Positions 19,130-30,210 of a stretch of DNA of 64,000 nucleotides are shown here, one piece after another. This stretch comes from Triticum aestivum. Taxonomy: Eukaryota > Streptophyta > Magnoliopsida > Poales > Poaceae. The position numbers were made by a program, and so were the translations under genes. The stretch is from contig NC_057807.1 of assembly GCF_018294505.1 (NCBI RefSeq), forward strand, positions 270,053,369-270,117,368, read 5' to 3'. The notes under the pieces were generated by a model that did not search any database, had not been told where the DNA came from, and worked only from the letters and a program-made list of their open reading frames with translations. Every line of letters starts with the position of its first letter. The stretch's first letter is position 1.

Positions 19130-19670
19130 ACCATCGGATCATTTTGTGCAGTTTCACCAAAATCGAGATGAGCATCCCTGTGACAAAGAAATTGAAGAAG
19201 CGTGATTAGAATAAGATTACTGGGACTAGTTGATGAGACATAAACTCATCACAAATACAGTATGTAGAAGCCAGTAGAGGTATCAGGTATGTGCGGGGCA
19301 AAGAAGTAGAGAAATATCCACAAGGAGTGATGTGGGTAGCTGGAGCAGTGGTGCAAGCCGGCTGTAAAGGGAGTTGTACCTGAGGGACGTAGCTCAACCT
19401 TGAGGAGGGCGCGGGAGGCGGCAACTGCCCACGTCGCGGCAGTGAGCAAGGGACAAAGGCAACCTCACCGGCTTTGTGAGAGAGAACGGCGGGGACCCCT
19501 GATCGGGACGTGCCAACACTGGGTTTTCGCCGTCGGCGATGGCCACCGCATCTACACTAAGCATCCACCCCTTCCCCAAGCGGACGTGATCCGCCGGGAT
19601 GTTAGAGATGTGTCCATAGTCGTTTTGTGTGAGAGAGTGTGAAGAGAGCAACCCCAGCAAGCAACCGTGT
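19130..19670 (-). pseudogene. First-exon-like block, copy 2, with one GTGCAGTT exon block
   Basis: The minus strand is open for 88 codons from 19660 (PADHVRLGKGWMLSVDAVA, then SPPFSLTKPVRLPLSLAHC). It is followed leftward by a block containing the TTTTGTGCAGTTTCACCAAA phrase (19140-19165) shared with 13.7-15.2 kb. The arrangement repeats that of 16672 to 15203, so the gene-like unit seems duplicated. No protein family recognised, and stops prevent a full model. Confidence 0.35.
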
Positions 19671-19974
19671 AGGCTGGCCCATCCTTACTATGTATATAGT
19701 GGAGCGGTTTCCTTTTCTCTCCATATGAACCTATCATATTGCGTACGTGCCACTGAAGAAAAAAACTTTATTTATAAATGACGCGGCACCTACTACTCGT
19801 TCTCCTATAACCTTGCGCCTGGCATCTCCAAAATATTAACCTTGCGATTGGCTCTTCGCCTCTTCGGGAAGTCGAGCAATACTGGTAGTGCAGTATATAC
19901 CGTTCTGGCTGTATGAGACCTAATGAATTGTTGCACGTCCACCACGTGGGAGAGGGTCGAGGGGCGAGGGAGAG

Positions 19975-20155
19975 TGCTACTACATACGGAGCAAAATGAG
20001 TGAATGTATACTCTAAAATACGTCTATATACATCAGTGTTTGGAGTATGTACTAGTAGTTCATATTGAAATCTACTGAAGGACATATATATTCCAAACAA
20101 TATGATATAATCTCTATAACCAAGGTAGTAGGGACTAGGAGTAAACGGAGGGAGT
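19975..20155. mobile_element. Degraded Stowaway fragment
   Basis: CTACATACGGAGCAAAATGA, ACGTCTATATACATC and TCATATTGAAATCTACTGAA are internal Stowaway phrases also present at 18493-18570. The right end AAACGGAGGGAG precedes TA; the left terminus is missing. Confidence 0.6.
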
Positions 20156-20165
20156 AGTAAATTTT

Positions 20166-20306
20166 TCTCCTCGTCCTACGAGCCACCGCGCGCATGGGCG
20201 AGGGAGCGGGCGTAAGGCGAAGCAAGCTTCACCTCATCCTGCGAGCCACCGTGCCCGTGGGCGGGGGAGACGGTGTACTAAGCAAGCTTCTCCTCGTTCT
20301 GCGAGT
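20166..20306. repeat. About 62-bp tandem repeat (2.3 copies)
   Basis: CTCCTCGTCCTACGAGCCAC followed by GGGCG..GCAAGCTT recurs near 20167, 20229 and 20290 with substitutions. Confidence 0.75.
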
Positions 20307-20309
20307 TGA

Positions 20310-21016
20310 CAGGACACATCAAAAGTACTCCAGTGTATAGAGCCTTGCCTCTAAGGTAGGCCCCACATGGTTTGCCTCTTTTTTTAATTTAACATAATGC
20401 GTCAAGTCGCAATTTGTTTGTTCACCCGTGGTAGACGATCCTCCCTCCACCAAGTGGACAACCAGTACACGTGCCAAATTACCACGTGGGCTGCCTTTTT
20501 CATACAGAAATGAGCTCCACCGTGTACCCGCGCGGGTGTGGTTGGGAAAGAGACGGGAGTACGTGCACCGTGCATGCACCTCTTCTCTTCGTGCACGTCC
20601 CCCACCTACGTGGGTGTGTGTGAGAGATACAAACCGCGTTCGTGAGTGTTTTTTGTTTTGGGGTGGGGGTGGGGGTGGGGTGGGGGTTGATTTCATGAAT
20701 TATTTGTGGGAATATGTGTCGATGACATCTCAAACAAATTTTGCATGCAATGTGTGTGAAATGGAGGCCTATCCATATCATACATAGAGGGTCGGGCAAT
20801 CCACGAGAAGAGAGGGTGGGGTCATAGCTATCAATAGAGTCGAAGAGAGGATCAAGTGGGTGGGTGCGAGATCGATGAAGAGAGCCATCGAAATTGTGTG
20901 TGTGTGCAAGTCAAAGATATAGGGCGACTGGCTTACCAGAACATTAGAGGGCACATGTCAAGTTTGTGTGTGGCAGGGAGACATGACTAGAGCGCTTGAT
21001 GTATCGGTGTGTGTGT
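20310..21016. other. No gene seen; G-rich and GT-rich tracts
   Basis: GGGGTGGGGGTGGGGGTGGGG at 20659-20685 could form a G-quadruplex. GT runs occur near 20620 and 20900. Open frames here are low-complexity shadows. Confidence 0.5.

Positions 21017-21047
<31 letters not shown>
21017..21047 (+). repeat. Poly-G run of 31 bases
   Basis: An uninterrupted G run preceded by (GT)n. Its length is likely inexact because such runs are error-prone in sequencing and assembly. Confidence 0.9.
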
Positions 21048-21048
<1 letters not shown>

Positions 21049-22000
21049 GGCAGAGGCCTAACTATAGAGGTAGAACGACTCGTATATGTGTTGAGAAGGA
21101 GAGACCCAGCTATGTCTTGAGGGAGATTGGTCGACATCCATACATAATTGAAGGACGGGAAATATGATGGGGCAGAGAGAGAGAGAGAGAGGGAGGGAGA
21201 GGGAGGGAGAGGGGTAGAGTGTTGGATGGGTGATGGAGTTGCTTCTCGGAGATGTTGGGAGAGGCCTACTAGACAAACTGAGGGTGGAACTGCAATGTTA
21301 TCAATAAGAGTGGGGATGTGTTTCTGTGTTTTCTTGTGCATGATAGATCTGTCGGGACGCATCCATAGATGATGAAGGGGAACCATGTGTTTGGTAAGCA
21401 AACCTAACTAGATCGGTAGATCAATTGTTGTTTGTCGGAGGAAGGCAGAGACACAACTAATGAGGTAGATCGATCGACGTGTGGGTAAAAACGAGTTATA
21501 AGGACCTAGCTAGCTATATGTATAGCGATAGATCGGTCGGTGTACGTCCATTTGTTAGAGGCAAATAAGGCCCAGCGAGACGGATAGATAGAGAGAATGG
21601 AGCTAGGAGGTGGCGCGAGAGGCCCAACTACTAGCTAGATAGGGGGAGGAGTGTGCGGTTGTGAGATCGATGAAAAGAGGGGCAAGAGTTTACACGTGTG
21701 TCTGACCGTATGAGAGACACGAGGCAAGGACACATAAAGGAGGAGATTGAAGCTGTGTGTGTATGCTGTAGGCAGGCATCGCTGGAGAGGTTTATCGATC
21801 GGTGTGTGTCGGAAAGGAGTTGTGGAGACTCTGGGAGAACGACCTAAAGAAAAAAATGAATGTGCCCGGTGGATAGAATGCCGAGGGAGGGGGAGGGCGA
21901 GGAGGGCGTGTGCATGCACGAGAGAAAGTTAGTGGTAGCTACAAAGGTTAGAGGATTGTGTGGGTGTAAGAGACTAACAAATATCATAATTTGATATGAA
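21048..22000. repeat. Loosely repeated GAGG/GATCGATCG-rich stretch with a GA microsatellite
   Basis: A phrase like GGCAGAG(GCC or ACA)CAACTA..GAGGTAGA recurs near 21048, 21445 and 21610 at about 170-400 bp spacing. (GA)n lies at about 21174-21212. Open frames are low complexity. No gene recognised. Confidence 0.45.
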
Positions 22001-22111
22001 AGCGGATTCATATATTTGAATAGGAGATCATAGTGTTTTAAACATTGCATGCATGAATATAGCGGTGATACACGTGTTGTGCACATGTTATACCATAATG
22101 TGATAATGCAT

Positions 22112-22322
22112 GGCGTTTGCAACTCATAGCTAAATGTCGAACAATCTAAACCATACTATACATCAAACAATCTCACATTTTATTTGAATTTGTGATTATG
22201 TGCGGCGTTTGCAACTTACAACTAAATATCGAGCAATCTAAACAATACTATATATCAAACATTCTCACATTTTATTTGAATTTGTGGTAATGTGTGGTGT
22301 TTGCAACTCACATCTAAATACT
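22112..22322. repeat. 92-bp tandem repeat (2.3 copies)
   Basis: GGCGTTTGCAACTCA through CACATTTTATTTGAATTTGT starts at 22112, 22204 and 22296, exactly 92 bp apart, with few substitutions. Confidence 0.92.
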
Positions 22323-22890
22323 TGTAGGTGTAGGGGGCGGGGCACCATACATAATGTGATAAACACATTATACATATGAGACATGGTTTAGATTATGAAG
22401 ATCTAGCTAGAGCTAGAAATGTAATGTGATTTGAAATCAAAATAAAGTGGAATCAAAAAATCTAGTTCAAGTTCATATAGTACACATAGTTCATATGTAA
22501 CTCGAGACTAATCATGTGGTGTGCTATGAAGATAATACACAAACGATGGTTTAACTTGACAATAATGATGATTGTAGATCTTATTAAAACAGAGAAATGA
22601 ATTCAAATGCTTTGACTTCACAACAATCATTACTGTAGATCTTATTCAAATTTAGTTCATATTGAAGCGGTAGTATATACGTTTGGAATGCACTAAAACG
22701 TTCATTTGAGTAGTAGGTTGCATGCATTATACACGTAGCGAAATATTTTAATTGAACATAACTTGAATTCAAAGTTTTTAATGACATTTGTAGTGCGCAT
22801 TGATTTGGTACAGTACATGTTAGGCTTGTCCAGAAATTTCAACCCGCGCCTTGTTAGCCCGAAATATTTAAGATATATCTTTGTCTCGTT
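22323..22890. other. AT-rich, no gene seen
   Basis: A short duplication (AATGATGATTGTAGATCTTA at 22563 and ATCATTACTGTAGATCTTAT at 22626) is the only structure noticed. Confidence 0.45.
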
Positions 22891-23460
22891 GTGCTCCGAC
22901 AACTCCCTCCATCTCAACCCGCGCCTTGCTATTCTGAAATTACAACACGCGCAAAAACTCCCACCTCCTGTGAAATCCCGACACACGAAATGCCCATGGT
23001 ACCCCTGAACCGAAAGAACCGCCTCAAATCGGTGGAGGGTACTTTCGTAACTTACCACACATTTCGGACAAGCGCGTTTCTAAGCCATGGTTCCCCACTG
23101 CCATCCCATCCGCCCACCCATTCATACACCGAGGCCGCGAAAACCCGCGATGAAACCCCACACCCTGCTCCGTCCGCCACCCAGCCAGAGCCTCTTCCCC
23201 GGCGACGTCGTCCACAACAACACGTCGACGTCCCTCATCCATCGTACTGGATGAGGATCCGTCGTTGATCTCATCGTCCCGCCGGTTCAGCCACCCCCTC
23301 CTCCACCTCCAAGGAGCTGCCCCAATGTTCCCCTCATCTTTCGTGCCACCTCCATTCCCACACTGCCGTCTTCACTTGCACCACCGGAAGAGCATCATCA
23401 TCACCGTTTCCTCGGATGAAGCTGCAGCCTAATCGGCGCCACCAAAGAGGTTGTACACTA
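22891..23460 (+). pseudogene. GC-rich exon-like region starting the plus-strand CACTA gene
   Basis: A GC-rich stretch with plus-strand open frames, including 125 codons from 22891. It ends near 23447 in a donor-like CCAAAGAG/GTTGTACACT. The same exon end occurs at 24598 (GCCAAAGAG/GTTGTACACT) and a variant at 25238 (CAAGAGAG/GTCGCACTC). The upstream sequences also correspond (CTGCTCCAACGACGAAACC at 24441, CTGCTCCAACGACAGAAGG at 25081). Three copies of one exon therefore appear in series. The peptide is Pro/Ser-rich and unrecognised. Confidence 0.4.
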
Positions 23461-23756
23461 ATCGCCGCATTTTCTTCTTGATTCAATCTCACGGTGCTGC
23501 CGGCGCTCGGTCCCGAGCCGACACGGCGTGGCTCCATCCACGGCAGCGTCGCCGGCCACTTCCTCCACAGTGTCGCTCCCTCGGCGGCGACGTCCACATC
23601 AGTAGGAGCTGCTGCTGCTTTAGCTCTCGCTCGCGCTGCTGCTCTGCTCTTGCTCTCGGTCCCCTGCCTGGTCTGCTCTTGCTATTGCTCTTGCTCGCGC
23701 TGCTACTCTCGCTCTTGCTCTTGCTTGCGATGCTGGTCCGATTTGGCTACACTTCA

Positions 23757-24181
23757 TTCGACTGAATCGACTTTTGGGTCAGTCGATTTTCAAGGGGTGG
23801 GCTCGCCGGGGTGAAGGAAGAACCAGCCGCAGCGGGGAGGGGGGCTCGCCGGAGACGTACCCCACTATCTATCTTAGGGTTCAGGATGGGGGCGGTGGTC
23901 GCCGGTGTTGGCAGGGCGGTGGCGTGGGGATCGCCGAAGAAAAAGCTCGGCACGGGGGGGGGGGGGCTAGAGGGATGGCCGGGACGGCAGCGGACCGGCG
24001 GTGGGGAGTGTTTTCGGGGCGGGCGGGGCGGCGCACCGCCGGCCGTGGGCGGCGGGGGGCTGCTGTTTGGCCGGTGGTGGCTGCGGCTCAGGGGGGTGGA
24101 GGTTGAAGATGAACCGCAGGCCCTTGATTTCGTATCCAACGGCTGCAAAATCGACTGACCAGAGATGAAAAAGTCAGTCGA
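23757..24181. repeat. GC-rich segment bounded by CGACTGA inverted repeats
   Basis: The left end CGACTGAATCGACTTTTGGG then TCAGTCGATTTT pairs with the right end AAAATCGACTGACC..AAAAAGTCAGTCG. The enclosed 350 bp is very GC-rich (poly-G at about 23957). No clear target duplication flanks it. It may be a small fold-back or Mutator-like carrier; class uncertain. Confidence 0.55.
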
Positions 24182-24212
24182 CCGACGTGTAGCCTCACCT
24201 TGCTAGTGCGTT

Positions 24213-24291
24213 CAGTTTCGACAGCAAAATTCAGTTTTGACAGTTAAGTTCAGTTTCGACAGTTAAGTTCAGTTTCGACAGTTAAGTTCAG
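24213..24291. repeat. 19-bp tandem repeat (four copies)
   Basis: CAGTTTCGACAGTTAAGTT starts at 24213, 24232, 24251 and 24270; the first two copies carry substitutions. Confidence 0.95.
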
Positions 24292-24414
24292 AGATGAGCG
24301 GCCGATGTATTTTACATCTAGCACTTTGTGGTTATGTATTTTACGTCATGTATTGGAGATGCTATTAGAATTCCACTCAGGTTAACGTTGTTCGTTCTCT
24401 CTCTTGTCCTGCTT

Positions 24415-25245
24415 CAGCCTCGGCGTCGTCCAACTCACCGGAGCTGCTCCAACGACGAAACCCTCCATCACGGCGGAGCAGTACCTCGGGCTCCATCTCC
24501 AGACGCCTAAGATCTTCTTCCCCTCCTCCGACAGCAAAGTCAGCCGGAGCATCCTCACCGGCCAACCCAATCACGCTGAGATCGACATGGCTTCGCCAAA
24601 GAGGTTGTACACTTGTTACATCTGTTTTTTACTCTACATGTTATATATATTGTCCACTGAGCACACGGATTTGTTCCTTTAGTGTCTCCTTGAAACAAAA
24701 AACGTGGGAATTTTAATTTTCACTTGTCCTCCTTTTCAAATTCCTATTCATGAAGCACAAGACTAAGAGATAGTAGCATAATAGCATTATAACCGTACAT
24801 TTTCTTGTGGTTTGACTTAATCTCACCATGCTTCTTTGCATCCTGTGATCTTCCAATTGTTGTGAATCAAACACCTAGATTGGCAGAAATCCTGTGTTTT
24901 TAAATTCTCTGTTTTGCACGTGCATTCCTATCCTATTCCTGTCTATTTCCTATCCCTGCATTGTTGGAATCCTCCAATTCAAACGAGCCCTTACAGAATT
25001 ACTTCTCTTACAGATAGTTGTCAAAGAAAACCTTGCGTGGTTTGTCCCGCTCCTGCTGCGCCATCGTCCACCCTAGCTCAGCTGCTCCAACGACAGAAGG
25101 GTCCAGCACAGCAGGGATCCGGCCTCCAGACTGTCTTTCGCCTCCTCAGATCTTCTTCCCCGCCGTTGGCATCCATGAAAACTGCATTACCATAATCAAC
25201 CGAGCAGATGACCTCGAGGACTACACGGGTCCGCAAGAGAGGTCG
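24415..25245 (+). pseudogene. Two further copies of the GC-rich exon (plus-strand CACTA gene)
   Basis: Copy at 24415-24603: acceptor-like CCTGCTTCAG, then GAGCTGCTCCAACGACGA, AGATCTTCTTCCCCTCCTCC, and donor-like AAAGAG/GTTGTA. Copy at about 25050-25245: CAGCTGCTCCAACGACAGAA, CAGATCTTCTTCCCCGCCGT, and donor-like AGAGAG/GTCGCA. Intron-like AT-rich DNA separates them. Shared borders imply duplication of exon plus flanking intron. I do not recognise the product. Confidence 0.45.
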
Positions 25246-25613
25246 CACTCTTTCGTGTCTGCTTACGTTATGCATCGCTTAATATTACATGCTACTTTTA
25301 TCGTCCTGTTCACCGATTAGACTCTGAGTCAGCTCCGAACTATTGGTCAAACTTGAGTTTTTAAATGGTTGTGGGGTACATATCGGGGCCTCTATCAATA
25401 GTATCTATCTACTATCTGGTTATTCTCCGGTGTCTACTATGAGTTTCATGTTCAGTGGGAAACAAACAGTAAAGAAGCCATTATCTGTATTTTTTAACTG
25501 AAGCCATTATTTGCGTGCTATTATTGGTTTTGGGTCTATCCACAGGTTGCTACCATCACTCTGGATTTCTGCATGCACTCCTTACATAATCTCACTATGT
25601 TTTATTCCTATGC

Positions 25614-27690
25614 ATGACAGTTATTGTAAACAATGGAACTGAACATGTAGAGCAGAAGAGACGAGCATTGCGTGGCAATAAAATTTCATGCAGACGTCGC
25701 TCCATGGTAGGCGCAAAGGCAGCCCCCCTCCATGCATTTCGGATTGTAATCGAGAGGAAGATATCTGTTCTGAGGGGGATTCAGAAGGAGAAGACAACTC
25801 CTATTTACCCCCTGAGGTCTTCGCTCTAACTTGGCATGCTGATGTTGGTTATATCATGCATATGGTGTCTTGCATTGCTTACTTTATACATCAAATATGT
25901 CATCTGCTTAGTTTAGACATCCTTTGTGCGAATGTCATCTATTTAGTTTATTCATCGTTTATGTGAATTATGCAACGCCATCTTGTTTAGCCAGGCATCA
26001 TATATGTGAATTTTGCAATGCCATCCTGCTTAGCCAGTCATCTTATATGTAAATTATATCAGGTCATCCTTTTTTTTCATTACATATTACATTTATCAAC
26101 AATGTTAGTACATTCAACTGCTCTTCGTGTGCATCACCCATTTGACATGGTGATGGCAAATTCTGGAGTGAAAACAAGGTCTTCAGAGCAGACTATGCTA
26201 TCTGACGACGCGCATATCTTGCTGGTTACGGATAGCTCCTCAGAGGAGGATTCAGAGACAGATGACCAATCCTATCCCCCCCCGGAGGTGTATGCTCTAA
26301 CTTGGCAGGGTTATGTTGCTCATATGTTGACCAGTCCAGTCGCATTGCTATGTCATTTGATTAGTTTAGACATGCTTTGTGTGAATGCCACCTGTTCAGT
26401 GTCTAATTACCATATATGTGAATTATGCATTGCCATCTTGTTGCAAGACATTATATATGTGAATTATACAATGCTATCTTGTTGCAAAGGCATTATATAT
26501 GTGAATTATGCAATGCCATGCTGTTTAGCCAATCATCATGTATGTGAATTATATCATGCTATCATTTTTTTGTATTATGTGTTCCATTTGTCGAAAACGT
26601 TTGTATATTCAACTACTCTTCTTGTGCATCAGCCATTTGAAGCGGTGATGGAAGTATCTAGAGTGAAAACAAGGTATTCAGAGTAGACAATGCTACCTGC
26701 TGAAGCAGACATCTTGCTGGTTATAGAGAGCTCCTCAGAGGAGAATTCAGAGACTGATGACCAGTCCTATTTCCCCCCTGAGGTCTATGCTCAAACTTGG
26801 CAGGGTTATATTACCCATGTCATGCATGTTGTCTTGCATTGCTTAGTTTTTACATCATATATGGATTGCCATCTGCTTACTTGCTTACTATATAAATCAT
26901 ATATTTGAATTATATCATGCCATCATGTTTACATAGTACATACACATCATCTATCTGAATTATGGCATGGCAACCCATTCAATAAAGACATCATATAGTT
27001 ATATCATCTCATCCTGTTTAGTGTTTACAGTCATCATATTTAGAATTATGGCATTCTATCCGTGAATGTATGTGAATTATGGCATGCCAACCTATTTAAT
27101 AAACAAATTATATAGTTATGTCATGTCATCCTGTTTACATTGTCTCATATTTTGAACTATGTCTTTCCACCTTTTTTAGTTAGCCGTCATAATGTGAAAT
27201 TGTGTCATGCTATCCTGTTTAGTTAGCCATCATATATGTGAAATTGTGTCATGCTATCCTGTTTGGTTAGACAACATAAATATGAATTATTTCATACCCT
27301 CTTTTATTCCCCACTATCCATTGCACCTGTCTATCATACAATGTCTATACTTTCAATTACTTTTCTTGTTTATCAGCCATTTGAATTGGAGAGCGTGATG
27401 GCAGTATCTAAGGGAGTAACAACACGGTCTTCAGAAAAGATAGTGCTACCAGTTGATGTAGATAGAACCAAGGTTGTACTTACCCAAGGACCAGATCCAC
27501 CACACATAACCCAGACTCTCGTAGATTGTACCCCTACCCAGTTAGACAAAGAACCAGCTACACCCCTTCTAACCCCAACCCTGACAGATAGTAACCCAGC
27601 TCCAGTTGACACAGCACCGTCTCCACCACAGAGCACCCAAGCACGAGCAGTTAGTAAGGGAACTGCAGTGCCCAAAGCATGAGGACCACC
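25614..27690 (+). pseudogene. Array of four duplicated exons (plus-strand CACTA gene)
   Basis: Four related exon-like blocks lie at about 25615-25840, 26120-26310, 26630-26800 and 27375-27690. Three encode an acidic motif followed by a conserved tail: EGDSEGEDNSYLPPEVFALT, SSSEEDSETDDQSYPPPEVY and SSSEENSETDDQSYFPPEVY. Three begin after an acceptor-like CATCAG/CCATTTGA with M-x3-(G/R)VKTR(S/Y)SE. The fourth ends instead in a Pro/Thr-rich segment (PATPLLTPTLTDSNPAP). Introns carry 30-40-bp repeats (TCATATATGTGAATTATG, GCCATCCTGTTTAG). A stop (TAG at 26684) breaks the third block. Position near the right CACTA end suggests a TnpA-like or cargo gene; no database family is recognised. Confidence 0.5.
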
Positions 27691-28222
27691 ACTCTGAATC
27701 CCAACTCAATGCTTAAAGGAGAAGAATATTTGTTCTCAGGTCAGGTTCTGTAGCTATGGTTCATACTCCTTTGCTCTTGCATTACTGTATTTACTCATAC
27801 CAACTATTTTCAAATTTGAAGGATGGAATTGGAACTCCAATGGCGCAACAGGTATGTTTTAAACCTATTTCTTTAACTGGTTTGATTTTGTAACCTGCTC
27901 TATGTTGATTTCAGTTTCAATTGAATAAACAGTTATGTTCTCATGTCATGCACATTACAAGTGTTGTTATTGCTCTATAGTGACCCACACTTATATTCTG
28001 TCTATTCTGCTTTGTCTTGAACAAATATTATTTGAACTGTGTCTCTATCTTGATTTGGCAACAAAAACTAGAATGATATAGACCATAAAGTGACCATGGT
28101 ACATAGATATATGTTTGTTTCATGCTGTTATCCTGTCCACTTTATTACTGAACTCATTTACCAAAATGAGTTTCATATACAACATGGTAAACATGTGATG
28201 TGTCTGCTTGTTTCTCTTTTAG
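27691..28222 (+). other. Probable intron sequence, no gene seen
   Basis: AT-rich stretch between two exon-like blocks, ending in a good acceptor (TTTCTCTTTTAG at 28211-28222). Confidence 0.45.
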
Positions 28223-28660
28223 AATGCGGACAAAATATTGGAGAACAGTAGCGCGTTATCCAATGGTAAAGGAAGTAATGTAGATAAGGTTCAAGATAGT
28301 GAGACATCCCTGTTGGTCTCCAATAAAGCTGATAAAAACTATCTTGATTACAGTGAGGGAACCCAAAAGTCCTGTCTTGATGTAGTGTTCGAGTTACTTG
28401 CCACTACTGCTGGCACAAGCTCTTCAAACTCGCTGCCTGAATCAGTTCATCTTCTTGAGTCTCAACTTAAAGTTGAAAGACATCGATCAGATGTGCTGTG
28501 ACAGGAAGCTGAAGGACTGAGTAAGTCCCTGCAGAATTCAGATGCATATTTTCTTGTGCAACAACAAGCACTGGAGGATTTAAGCGCCAAACAAGAGAAA
28601 GTTATTAAGCTTGCTAAGCATCTTGCCAGCATTATAGGTACCCAGGATATTGTTTCTTGA
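28223..28660 (+). pseudogene. Coiled-coil terminal exon of the plus-strand CACTA gene
   Basis: It follows the acceptor TTTCTCTTTTAG and is open for 145 codons to TGA at 28658-28660, apart from one in-frame TGA at 28499-28501. That TGA sits in a heptad-patterned helix (HLLESQLKVERHRSDVL, then QEAEGLSKSLQN) and is most simply a CGA to TGA change. The C-terminal half (LEDLSAKQEKVIKLAKHLAS) is also strongly helical. The first half is Ser/Asn-rich. This is the last coding block before the subterminal region. Coiled coils occur in CACTA DNA-binding proteins, but identity is inference only. Confidence 0.5.
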
Positions 28661-28930
28661 GATCTTCTGAAGTGGTTTCAGTTCTGGATTTGTTTTGCTG
28701 CGGCGTTTATTTGCGCTGGTCGCCAACTTTGACAACTAGTGTATATGATATGCTGCTTTGTTCCTTATATTTGCACTGGTAGCAAACTTTGATGCCCAGT
28801 GGATGTAATATGTATAATAGCCGTGATAGCCTAGCGTTAGTTGCTTGCTTATTTATTTACTTGTTGTCTTGTTTATTTGTTTGCTTGTAGTCATTGCAGT
28901 TCTTTTTCTGCGGTTTGCTAGTGGCTGCAA
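28661..28930. other. No gene seen; probable 3' UTR
   Basis: T-rich sequence with a repeated phrase (TTTGCGCTGGTCGCCAACTT at 28708 and TTTGCACTGGTAGCAAACTT at 28769) and TTGCTTGTT runs. Confidence 0.4.
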
Positions 28931-29760
28931 TAACCTATTTTTTAAAACTAGGCCACAATAACCATGGGCTAATATTTACTGTAGTGACACTGGGCCTCCT
29001 ACTGGCCGTAGAAACAGTGGGCCTTTTATGGGTCGTAGAAATAATGGGCCTTCTGCGGGCCGTATCATCAATGGGGCTTATACGGGTTGTATGATCGATT
29101 GGCCAAACATGGGCCAAATAGACCGCATTATGACGGGCTAGAGTTGGAATCGTCCGTTCATGGGCCGACAATAATGGGCCATCGTTAATAGGCCGTATTT
29201 GATGACACTATGAAAACGGCCCAACATATTAACGGACCACAAACGGGCCGACTGTAACTATGGGCTGAATTTGGCCCACGAGCAGAAACGGATCGTAAGT
29301 AAACGAGTGCTGGAAATGAGCCCAAGAATAAATGGGCTCTGAGAAGGCCGAAAGATAACATGGGCTGGAAACGGCCCAACGGAATAATGGGCCATTAATG
29401 GGTATAAAGTGATACACTATTCATTACGGGCCAGTTTCACCACGGGCCGTTAATGGGTGTAAAGTGATACACTGTTCATTACGGGCCAGTTTCACCACGG
29501 GCCGTTAATAGGCCAAGAGTTACATAGGGCCTCATATGGGCCAAAAGACGTCATGGGCCATACATGCGCCAGAAGTGAAAACAGGCTGGAATCATATTGG
29601 ATGGCCCAGATGACGCTACTGGGCCTAATTCGGATAGGGCGTAATGGGCCTTGGGTTAGCGGGCTGTAAATGGGCTATATGCGAACAGGCCGTTAACATG
29701 CTTTCCGTGGGCCGGCCCGCCACCTTTTGACCAAGTCAAACGGGCCGGCCTTTTCACAGG
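28931..29760. repeat. Right subterminal GGGCC repeat region of the CACTA
   Basis: GGGCC or its complement appears dozens of times in about 800 bp, mostly as ATGGGCC, CGGGCC or GGGCCGT(T/A) with 15-30-bp spacing in both orientations. Such dense short repeats near the terminal repeats are where CACTA TnpA proteins bind in known elements. Confidence 0.8.
29391..29512. repeat. 55-bp direct duplication in the subterminal region
   Basis: GCCATTAATGGGTATAAAGT through CAGTTTCACCACGG (29391-29445) is repeated at 29446-29500 with about three differences. Confidence 0.92.
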
Positions 29761-30175
29761 AATGGGCTTCTGTTGGGTCGTGCCACCTGTTGACGTATCA
29801 TAGGCACCTTTCGTCCAATGAGTGGATGACACCTGTCCCAACGATGAGCCGACACGTGTTTCCTCCAGCCAATGATGATTTTACACATGGAAAATCCCCA
29901 TTGGTCGGGGCTGTTAACGGGTTACCAGATCCAAAAACCAACCTGATAGCTTAACGGTGTTCCGTTATGGTGGATGCCACGTGTCGGTCACCCTTGACGA
30001 AAGCACTTCTGTGACGCGCGATTTATCATCATGGAAGTGGACACTTCCGTGATGATAATTTTGGTAATGTCATGGAACACTTCTATGACAGCACATGTAT
30101 GACTATCTTGATTCTGTCATAAAATCGTCATGGATGTACATCCATGACAAAAAACGTGACCTACTGTGACAAACA

Positions 30176-30207
30176 CGTATCATCACAGAAGTGTATTTTT
30201 TGTAGTG
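30176..30207 (-). repeat. Right terminal inverted repeat of the CACTA
   Basis: It ends ..TGTATTTTTTGTAGTG, pairing with the left end. The preceding 200 bp repeats TGTCAT/ATGACA words with short hairpins (GTCATGGATGTACATCCATG). Confidence 0.92.
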
Positions 30208-30210
30208 TTA

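Larger units (their letters stand above)
1959..30207. mobile_element. CACTA (En/Spm) DNA transposon inserted in element B
   Basis: The left end reads CACTACAAAAAAAAGACAC and the right end, reverse-complemented, reads CACTACAAAAAATACACTTC. A 3-bp duplication TTA flanks it (1956-1958 and 30208-30210), the CACTA hallmark. The flanks join B's gag in register with A's uninterrupted gag. The element spans 28.2 kb, or about 22.6 kb without element A. Subterminal regions hold repeated ATGACA/TGTCAT and GGGCC motifs. No TnpD-type transposase is visible, so it is probably non-autonomous. The interior carries minisatellites, MITEs and two outward-facing, exon-duplicated gene-like regions. Confidence 0.95.

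Noticed and set aside
20958..21401. 147-codon minus-strand ORF with Ser/Leu and Pro runs
   Set aside because: It translates the poly-G run and GA microsatellite; low complexity only.
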